6,009 nucleotides of DNA from Burkholderiaceae bacterium (GTDB taxonomy: Bacteria; Pseudomonadota; Gammaproteobacteria; Burkholderiales; Burkholderiaceae). The position numbers and the translations under genes are program-made. Numbering within the stretch: position 1 is the stretch's first letter; each line of letters starts with the position of its first letter. The notes under the pieces were generated by a model. It saw only the letters and a list, made by a program, of their open reading frames with translations, did not search any database and was not told the DNA's origin. The stretch covers positions 1-6,009 of the forward strand of contig JAGOEY010000116.1 of assembly GCA_017997515.1 (NCBI GenBank), written 5' to 3'. This document shows positions 1 to 4,408 of this stretch, piece by piece.

Positions 1-54
1 GTGGAGGGCATATCGCGGGATTTGGCAGATGAAATCTACCGAGCCTTGCGCTGA
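1..54 (+). CDS. uvrC: UvrABC excision nuclease subunit C, C-terminal end (partial)
   Basis: Frame 1 is open from the window edge to a TGA at 52-54 and reads VEGISRDLADEIYRALR. This matches the typical end of UvrC, the second half of its C-terminal helix-hairpin-helix domain, where 'V.GIS..LA..IY..L' is a recurrent pattern. UvrC makes the dual incisions around DNA lesions in nucleotide excision repair in the cytoplasm. Only 17 codons are present, so the identification rests on this short tail and on position: uvrC directly upstream of pgsA is a common proteobacterial arrangement, as in E. coli. The nuclease domains lie outside the window and cannot be judged. Confidence 0.8.
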   Translation: MEGISRDLADEIYRALR

Positions 55-84
55 ACGCTAATGCATAAGAGGGGGCGGTCTTCA

Positions 85-93
85 TGACACAAT
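85..93 (+). promoter_or_regulatory. Candidate extended -10 promoter element of pgsA
   Basis: The sequence TGA-CACAAT has the TGn extension of an extended -10 element at the correct spacing. CACAAT matches the TATAAT consensus at four of six positions. No convincing -35 box is visible about 17 bp upstream. Transcription would start near base 100, right at the pgsA ATG. This is an inference from a short motif; pgsA may instead be read through from uvrC. Confidence 0.35.
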
Positions 94-100
94 CGCGCCC

Positions 101-667
101 ATGTTCTGGACTATCCCAACCATCATGACCTGGACGCGGATTGCCGCGATTCCTTTGATCGTGGGGGTTTTTTACCTCCCGATCAGCGCGGCAACGCAGA
201 ATTTGCTGGCTTCGGTGATGTTTGTCGTCTTTGCCGCGACCGACTGGCTCGACGGGTACCTGGCCCGCAAGCTCAACCAGACGTCTTCGTTTGGGGCTTT
301 CCTCGATCCGGTGGCCGACAAGTTCCTGGTCTGTGCGGCCTTGCTGGTGCTGGTGCACCTGCAGCGGGCCGATGTGTTTGTGGCACTGATCATCATCGGC
401 CGCGAAATCGCCATTTCGGCGTTACGCGAGTGGATGGCGCAGATTGGCGCATCCAAAAGTGTGGCGGTGCACATGATCGGCAAGATCAAGACCAGTGTGC
501 AGATGGTGGCGATTCCGTTTCTGCTGTATGACGGGCTCTTGTTCGGGGTTGTCGACACCCATGTCTGGGGCACCTGGCTGATCTGGATTTCTGCCGTGCT
601 CACGGTGTGGTCCATGGTGTATTACCTGCAAAAAGCCCTGCCCGAAATCCGGGCCCGGGTGAAGTGA
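101..667 (+). CDS. pgsA: CDP-diacylglycerol--glycerol-3-phosphate 3-phosphatidyltransferase
   Basis: PgsA transfers the phosphatidyl group of CDP-diacylglycerol to sn-glycerol 3-phosphate, giving phosphatidylglycerophosphate and CMP. This is the committed step to phosphatidylglycerol and cardiolipin, and it takes place in the inner membrane. The full CDP-alcohol phosphatidyltransferase signature is present: D48, D51, G52, A55, R56, then G65, D69 and D73 with exact family spacing. The aspartates bind the metal and CDP. Several hydrophobic segments flank the motif, for example about residues 14-30, 35-47 and 74-86. The length of 188 residues is normal. The ATG start fits because E. coli PgsA begins in the same way (..IPT..T..R). 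No Shine-Dalgarno sequence lies before it; a GAGGGGG run at 69-75 is too far away. The stop overlaps the next gene's start. Confidence 0.97.
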   Translation: MFWTIPTIMTWTRIAAIPLIVGVFYLPISAATQNLLASVMFVVFAATDWLDGYLARKLNQTSSFGAFLDPVADKFLVCAALLVLVHLQRADVFVALIIIGREIAISALREWMAQIGASKSVAVHMIGKIKTSVQMVAIPFLLYDGLLFGVVDTHVWGTWLIWISAVLTVWSMVYYLQKALPEIRARVK

Positions 668-1563
668 GCCAGTCCGCTGCCGACAGCGCCTGGGTCAAGG
701 CGATGCCGGTGGTGTTTGTGCTGATCTGGAGCACGGGCTTCATCGTGGCGCGTTACGCCATGCCCCACGCGCCGCCTTTCAAGTTTCTGGCCTTGCGCTT
801 CATCCTGTCCGTCGCCTGTTTTGGCGTGTGGGCGGTGTTGTCACGTGCGGCATGGCCAAAGGATCGGCGTCAGTGGGTGCATTTGGCGGTGACCGGCCTG
901 TTTATGCATGCCGGTTACCTGGGCGGTGTCTGGGCTGCCGTAAAGCTGGGCATGGGGGCTGGTCTGGTCGCACTGCTGATGGGGCTGCAGCCAGTGCTGA
1001 CGGCCATCTGGGTATCGGGCCAGGGCGGCAAGGTGGCGCGGGCCCAGTGGCTGGGGCTGGCCCTTGGGTTTGCGGGGCTGGCGCTGGTGGTGTGGCAAAA
1101 ACTTGGCATGGGTGAGGTACATGCCGCCAGTTTCTCGCTGGCCCTGGGCGCATTGCTGAGCATGACGATGGGCACGCTGTACCAGAAGCGTTACCTGCAA
1201 CCCTGTGCCGTGCCCACTGCCAACTTTGTGCAAAACCTCGCTGCTTTTGCGCTGATGGCACCGCTGGCCCTGTTGCTGGAGACCGAAGTGGTGCATTTCA
1301 ACCCGGCCTTGCTGGGCGCGCTGGCCTGGTCGGTGCTGGCGCTGACGCTGGGGGGCAGCTCGTTGCTGTACCTGTTGATCCAGCGTGGTGCCGCCACATC
1401 GGTCACCAGTTTGCTGTACCTGGTGCCACCCACTACAGCTTTTATGGCCTGGCTGCTGTTCAATGAACCCATAACGGCCATCACAGTGGCCGGAACGGCG
1501 TTGACCGCGCTGGGTGTGAGCCTGGTGGTGCGCCCCCCGTCTGTGAAGCCAGCTACGGGTTGA
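664..1563 (+). CDS. EamA/DMT-family membrane transporter
   Basis: This is a 299-residue inner membrane protein made almost entirely of hydrophobic helices, about ten in all. They form two EamA repeats, roughly residues 15-145 and 155-291. Family hallmarks are the opening 'PVVFVLIWSTGFIVARY' with a following proline-rich loop, and near the end 'LLYLVPPTTAFMAWLLFNEPI', the typical motif of the second repeat. Members of this drug/metabolite transporter superfamily export or take up amino acids, metabolites or drugs; the substrate cannot be read from sequence. The start chosen is GTG 664, which overlaps the pgsA stop as GTGA and suggests translational coupling. ATG 703 is an alternative that would remove 13 residues before the first helix. 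A GTG at 607 would extend the frame deep into pgsA and is unlikely. The last 11 bp overlap the convergent LysR gene. Confidence 0.92.
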   Translation: MSQSAADSAWVKAMPVVFVLIWSTGFIVARYAMPHAPPFKFLALRFILSVACFGVWAVLSRAAWPKDRRQWVHLAVTGLFMHAGYLGGVWAAVKLGMGAGLVALLMGLQPVLTAIWVSGQGGKVARAQWLGLALGFAGLALVVWQKLGMGEVHAASFSLALGALLSMTMGTLYQKRYLQPCAVPTANFVQNLAAFALMAPLALLLETEVVHFNPALLGALAWSVLALTLGGSSLLYLLIQRGAATSVTSLLYLVPPTTAFMAWLLFNEPITAITVAGTALTALGVSLVVRPPSVKPATG

Positions 1564-2485
1564 TGCGCCAGGGTGCGTCCTGGAACTGTTCAACAAGATA
1601 GTCGGTCAGCAGGCGCACCCGCTTCGGTGTCTGGGCCCGCCAGGGGGCCAGCCAGTGGATGTTGGCGTCGGGCATGGCCCAGTCGGGCAACACCCGCACC
1701 AGCTGTCCGTTGGTCAGCAGTGGCGCAATGTCCCACAGGCTGCGCAGCATGATGCCGTTGCCGCCCACACACCAGTCGCGCACCAGCTCGCCGGAGTTGC
1801 TGGCCAGCGGGCCCTGGATACGCACCTTGGCAGGTGTGCCAGATTGGACGTGCTGCAACTGCCACACATCAAAACGCGGGCCGGTGCTGTTGCCGTTTTC
1901 ACGCGCAATCAGGCAAGCGTGGCGTGCCAGGTCTTCCACACGGGCCGGTGTGCCGTGGCGCGCCAGGTAAGCGGGGGCTGCAACCAGCACCCGCTGGTTG
2001 GCGGCAAGTTGGCGCGAGGTCCACTGCGACGCCTGTCTGCCCTGTACGGCCCAGAGCCAGACCGCGCCGTCATACCCTTCGGCCGCGAGGTCGGGCAATT
2101 GTTCGGTGAGCTGCAACTGCACGGTGATGCGGGGGTGGCGCTGCTGGAACCGCGCCACGGCGGGCCCCAGCCACAGGCGTCCAAAACCGAAGGTGGCTGC
2201 GAGCCGGATTTGTCCGGAAGGCTCGGCCTGCCGGGTTTGCAGGTCCAGTTCCATGTCCTGAAACCCCTGCAGCAGGGTTTGTGCATGCTCACACACCACA
2301 TCACCTTCGGCTGTGGCGCTCACGCGGCGGGTGGTGCGCAGGAACAGCCGCTGCCCCAGTTGGCGCTCAATCGCGGCCAGGCGTTTGGTGACTGCAGGTG
2401 CGGTGATGTCCAGGTGCAAGGCCGCGGCACTGAGGGTGCCGTGGGCGCGGATGGCCAGCACAAGTTCAAGGTCGGCGCGGTGCAT
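1553..2485 (-). CDS. LysR-type transcriptional regulator, probable regulator of the divergent dehydrogenase gene
   Basis: This 310-residue protein has the normal LysR layout. An N-terminal winged helix-turn-helix covers residues 3-62, with the recognition region 'GTLSAAALHLDITAPAVTKRL' type and the following 'LG.RLF.RTTRR' wing. A linker helix follows to about residue 88, then a periplasmic-binding-protein-like effector domain at about residues 90-300. It should act in the cytoplasm as a tetramer that senses a small molecule. It is divergent from the tartrate/D-malate dehydrogenase gene, the same layout as E. coli dmlR-dmlA. A role as activator of that gene, with a D-malate or tartrate-like effector, is therefore a reasonable inference but not proven. 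The ATG at 2483-2485 is well placed at the domain start; only a weak AAAGA-type ribosome site precedes it. The TAG stop lies inside the 3' end of the transporter gene. Confidence 0.94.
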   Translation of the reverse strand: MHRADLELVLAIRAHGTLSAAALHLDITAPAVTKRLAAIERQLGQRLFLRTTRRVSATAEGDVVCEHAQTLLQGFQDMELDLQTRQAEPSGQIRLAATFGFGRLWLGPAVARFQQRHPRITVQLQLTEQLPDLAAEGYDGAVWLWAVQGRQASQWTSRQLAANQRVLVAAPAYLARHGTPARVEDLARHACLIARENGNSTGPRFDVWQLQHVQSGTPAKVRIQGPLASNSGELVRDWCVGGNGIMLRSLWDIAPLLTNGQLVRVLPDWAMPDANIHWLAPWRAQTPKRVRLLTDYLVEQFQDAPWRINP

Positions 2486-2613
2486 TAATTTCTTTTTTGG
2501 AAGTAATTGATTGTTTGATTATTGCTTTATCTGAGGGGTTAATACGGTCAAAATCTGCAGGTGCGCAGATAAAAAGCACGGCATTTCTTTCACAAACCAC
2601 CCCAGGAAAACCC
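2486..2613. promoter_or_regulatory. Divergent control region between LysR gene and dehydrogenase gene
   Basis: This 128-bp spacer is clearly more AT-rich than the flanking genes. It holds an inverted repeat TTTATCTG (2526-2533) / CAGATAAA (2566-2573) and a third ATCTG copy at 2553-2557. That third copy forms a second inverted repeat, ATCTGC-N6-GCAGAT, at 2553-2570. Two TTGATT hexamers lie 8 bp apart at 2507-2512 and 2515-2520. On the - strand, TTGACC (complement of 2546-2551) followed 16 bp later by TAAAGC (complement of 2524-2529) could be the LysR gene promoter. On the + strand, TAATAC (2540-2545) is a possible -10 box for the dehydrogenase gene. The half-sites suit LysR-type binding, but no binding site is proven. 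Confidence 0.5.
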
Positions 2614-3708
2614 ATGGCAAAACAACGGATTGCGGTCATTGCAGGTGATGGCATTGGCAAGGAGGTCATGCCTGAAGGTTTGCGTGTGATGGAGGCGGTC
2701 GCCGACAAGTTTGGCATCGACCTGCAGTTTGATCACTTCGATTTCTCAAGCTGGGACTACTGCGAGAAACACGGCAAGATGCTGCCCGATGACTGGAAGG
2801 ACCAGATCGGCGGCCACGACGCGATTTATTTCGGTGCCGTGGGCTGGCCTGAAAAAATCCCGGACCATGTTTCGCTGTGGGGTTCACTACTGTTGTTTCG
2901 CCGCGAGTTTGACCAGTATGTGAACCTGCGCCCCGCGCGGCTCATGCCGGGCATCATCGCGCCCGTGGTGCGCCGTGATGGCAGCCCGCGGCAGCCGGGT
3001 GAAATCGACATGTACATCGTGCGTGAAAACACCGAAGGCGAATATTCCAGCATCGGCGGACGTATGTACCCGGGCACTGAGCGTGAGATCGTGATGCAGG
3101 AAACGGTGATGTCCCGCATCGGGGTGGACCGCGTGCTGAAGTTTGCATTTGAGCTGGCCCAATCGCGCCCCAAGAAACACCTGACCAGCGCCACCAAGTC
3201 GAATGGCATCGCCATCACCATGCCGTACTGGGACGAGCGTGTAGCCGAGATGGCCCAGCAGTACCCGGGCATCACACTCGATAAGTTCCACATCGACATC
3301 CTGACGGCGCATTTTGTGCAGCGGCCAGATTTTTTTGACGTGGTGGTGGCGAGTAATTTGTTCGGCGACATCCTGAGTGACCTCGGCCCCGCATGTACCG
3401 GCACCATCGGGATTGCACCCAGCGCCAACCTGAACCCGGACCGTAAATTCCCTTCGCTGTTTGAGCCGGTGCACGGCTCAGCGCCCGACATTGCCGGGCG
3501 TAATCTTGCGAACCCGATTGGCCAGATCTGGTGCGGCGCGATGATGCTGGATTTTCTGGGGCACAAACAGGCACATGACGCGGTTCTGGCTGCCATCGAA
3601 GCAGTTTTGCAGCCGGGCAGTGGTGCCCCCCGCACGCCTGATCTCGGCGGGACGGCTGGCACGTCTGATGTGGGGCGTGCCATTGCCGAGGTGGTGCAAA
3701 GCCTGTAG
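2614..3708 (+). CDS. dmlA: Tartrate dehydrogenase / D-malate dehydrogenase (decarboxylating)
   Basis: This 364-residue cytoplasmic enzyme belongs to the isocitrate/isopropylmalate dehydrogenase family. By similarity to E. coli DmlA and to TtuC tartrate dehydrogenases, it oxidises D-malate to pyruvate and CO2 and/or acts on tartrate, with NAD+ and a divalent metal. Residues at expected positions are R96, R106 and R137 (substrate carboxylates), Y144 and K195 (catalysis), and D228, D252 and D256 (metal). The family signature starts at NLFGDILSD (248-256), and the NAD-binding stretch HGSAPDIAG is at 287-295. Segments such as GAVGWP, RREFDQYVNLRP and ATKSNG are nearly identical to E. coli DmlA as I recall it. 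The start at ATG 2614 is set by an AGGA at 2604-2607 and by the family N-terminus; a longer frame from TTG 2497 crosses the control region and is rejected. 'ttuC' is an equally possible name. Confidence 0.95.
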   Translation: MAKQRIAVIAGDGIGKEVMPEGLRVMEAVADKFGIDLQFDHFDFSSWDYCEKHGKMLPDDWKDQIGGHDAIYFGAVGWPEKIPDHVSLWGSLLLFRREFDQYVNLRPARLMPGIIAPVVRRDGSPRQPGEIDMYIVRENTEGEYSSIGGRMYPGTEREIVMQETVMSRIGVDRVLKFAFELAQSRPKKHLTSATKSNGIAITMPYWDERVAEMAQQYPGITLDKFHIDILTAHFVQRPDFFDVVVASNLFGDILSDLGPACTGTIGIAPSANLNPDRKFPSLFEPVHGSAPDIAGRNLANPIGQIWCGAMMLDFLGHKQAHDAVLAAIEAVLQPGSGAPRTPDLGGTAGTSDVGRAIAEVVQSL

Positions 3709-3801
3709 AGCTGCGGATGAATTGTCAAAGATGGTCAACGCCCTGAAAAATGCGGGGATTGCGCGATGGCGGCAGGAAAAATCAGCATAGAATCCGCCTC
3801 C
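3709..3801. other. Trailer after dmlA with no recognised gene
   Basis: I see no open frame with a ribosome site in this stretch. A TAGAAT hexamer at 3788-3793 resembles a -10 box but has no acceptable -35 partner. The stretch is most simply the 3' untranslated region of the dehydrogenase mRNA. Confidence 0.4.
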
Positions 3802-3829
3802 GCGCCGTTGCAAAACGGTGCTTCTTATT
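3802..3829 (+). terminator. Probable intrinsic terminator of dmlA
   Basis: GCGCCGTT (3802-3809) and AACGGTGC (3814-3821) form an 8-bp stem with one G-U pair, closed by a GCAA tetraloop of the stable GNRA class. The T-rich stretch TTCTTATT (3822-3829) follows directly. It lies about 95 bp after the dmlA stop and just before the hupB promoter. The T tract is interrupted, so efficiency may be moderate. Confidence 0.6.
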
Positions 3830-3856
3830 GACACCGTGAATGTCCATGGTTTTAAT
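3828..3856 (+). promoter_or_regulatory. Sigma-70 promoter of hupB
   Basis: A perfect -35 box TTGACA (3828-3833) is followed after exactly 17 bp by TTTAAT (3851-3856), which matches the -10 consensus at five of six positions. The predicted start is near base 3863, leaving a leader of about 120 nt before the hupB GTG. This is the strongest promoter match in the window, as expected for an abundant nucleoid protein. Confidence 0.8.
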
Positions 3857-3861
3857 CTGAA

Positions 3862-3879
3862 AAGGCGGTTCGCCGCCTT
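3862..3879 (+). other. Hairpin at the predicted 5' end of the hupB transcript
   Basis: AAGGCGG (3862-3868) and CCGCCTT (3873-3879) pair perfectly around a TTCG loop. The hairpin begins at the start point predicted from the promoter just upstream. Only two T residues follow the stem before G, so it does not look like a good terminator. A role as a 5' stabilising structure is inference. Confidence 0.6.
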
Positions 3880-3983
3880 GTACACTTACCCGCACGTCAT
3901 TGCCGTTTGACTGCAAACCCGGTAAGGCCAGATTTCAAGAGACATCCCGACTGACCAACTTTTTTCTGTATGAGGGGCCCTTT

Positions 3984-4256
3984 GTGAATAAAACTGAACT
4001 GATTGAGCACATTGCCACCAATGCTGACATTTCCAAGGCTGCAGCAGCACGTGCGCTGGAGTCCACGATCGAAGCAGTGAAGAAGACTTTGAAGAAGGGT
4101 GGCACTGTGTCCCTCGTTGGTTTTGGCACCTTTGCCGTTGGCAAAAGAGCTGCCCGCACAGGCCGTAATCCCCGTACTGGCGCAGCGATCAAGATCAAGG
4201 CTGCTAAAGTACCGAAGTTTCGTCCAGGCAAAGCATTAAAAGATGCTTTGAACTGA
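3984..4256 (+). CDS. hupB: DNA-binding protein HU
   Basis: HU is a small dimeric nucleoid protein that bends and wraps DNA without strong sequence preference. The 90-residue length is exactly that of the family. The sequence '[18 protein letters not shown]' opens the helical dimer domain. The bacterial DNA-binding signature is at about 46-65 (GFGTF..., [10 protein letters not shown]) with the DNA-intercalating proline at P63. The end '[17 protein letters not shown]' is typical. The start is GTG 3984, preceded by a good ribosome site GAGGGG at 3972-3977. An in-frame TTG at 3900 would add 28 residues absent from HU proteins and is rejected. The gene has its own strong promoter, and a tRNA-Val gene follows 16 bp after the stop. 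The symbol follows the hupB-ppiD order of E. coli; betaproteobacteria may use other names (hup). Confidence 0.96.
   Translation: MNKTELIEHIATNADISKAAAARALESTIEAVKKTLKKGGTVSLVGFGTFAVGKRAARTGRNPRTGAAIKIKAAKVPKFRPGKALKDALN
4229..4250 (+). repeat. Inverted repeat in the last codons of hupB
   Basis: CAAAGCAT (4229-4236) and ATGCTTTG (4243-4250) are perfect reverse complements with a 6-nt loop. The hairpin ends 3 nt before the stop codon. No T tract follows, so it is not a standard terminator. It may protect the hupB mRNA 3' end after tRNA processing, or it may be chance in a lysine/alanine-rich tail. Confidence 0.45.
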
Positions 4257-4272
4257 AGATCAGGTTTAGGTG

Positions 4273-4348
4273 GGGTGCTTAGCTCAGTTGGTAGAGCAGC
4301 GCCCTTACACGGCGTAGGTCGGCGGTTCGAGCCCGTCAGCACCCACCA
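4273..4348 (+). tRNA. tRNA-Val (anticodon UAC)
   Basis: The 76-nt cloverleaf is complete. The acceptor stem GGGTGCT (4273-4279) pairs with AGCACCC (4338-4344). The D stem is GCTC/GAGC (4282-4285, 4294-4297). The anticodon stem GCGCC/GGCGT (4299-4303, 4311-4315) encloses loop CTTACAC with TAC at 4306-4308. The T stem GGCGG/CCGTC (4321-4325, 4333-4337) encloses TTCGAGC. Discriminator A4345 and an encoded CCA (4346-4348) follow. It reads the valine codons GUA and GUG, and possibly GUU when U34 is modified. It sits 16 bp after hupB with no promoter visible in the gap, so it is probably cut from the hupB transcript. Confidence 0.98.
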
Positions 4349-4358
4349 CCACCGATGC

Positions 4359-4390
4359 AAAGGCGAACGACACGTTCGCCTTTTCTTTTT
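4359..4390 (+). terminator. Intrinsic terminator after tRNA-Val
   Basis: GGCGAACG (4362-4369) pairs with CGTTCGCC (4373-4380) around a 3-nt loop. The stem is extended by A4359-4361 pairing with T4381-4383, and the T tract TTTTCTTTTT (4381-4390) follows. This is a textbook intrinsic terminator for the hupB-tRNA transcript. It ends only 18 bp before the ppiD start codon. Confidence 0.9.
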
Positions 4391-4408
4391 GTCTTGAAAG
4401 AGTTCCGC

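Noticed and set aside
1655..2488. A 277-codon open frame on the + strand opposite the LysR gene
   Set aside because: It mirrors the LysR gene in GC-rich sequence, has no family features, and its composition (rich in G, H, Q, R) is typical of a shadow frame.
2497..2613. Longer dehydrogenase starting at TTG 2497
   Set aside because: The extension runs through the AT-rich control region and its putative operator, and the family N-terminus begins at ATG 2614 with AGGA before it.
2826..3728. A 300-codon open frame on the - strand opposite dmlA
   Set aside because: dmlA is certain over this span, and the antisense frame shows no recognisable domain and no ribosome site.
3862..3880. Hairpin AAGGCGG-TTCG-CCGCCTT as the terminator of dmlA
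   Set aside because: No T tract follows the stem, it lies downstream of the hupB promoter, and a better terminator sits at 3802-3829.
3900..3983. Longer HU protein starting at TTG 3900
   Set aside because: The 28 added residues do not occur in HU, the TTG has no ribosome site, and GTG 3984 has a good GAGGGG site and gives the exact 90-residue length.
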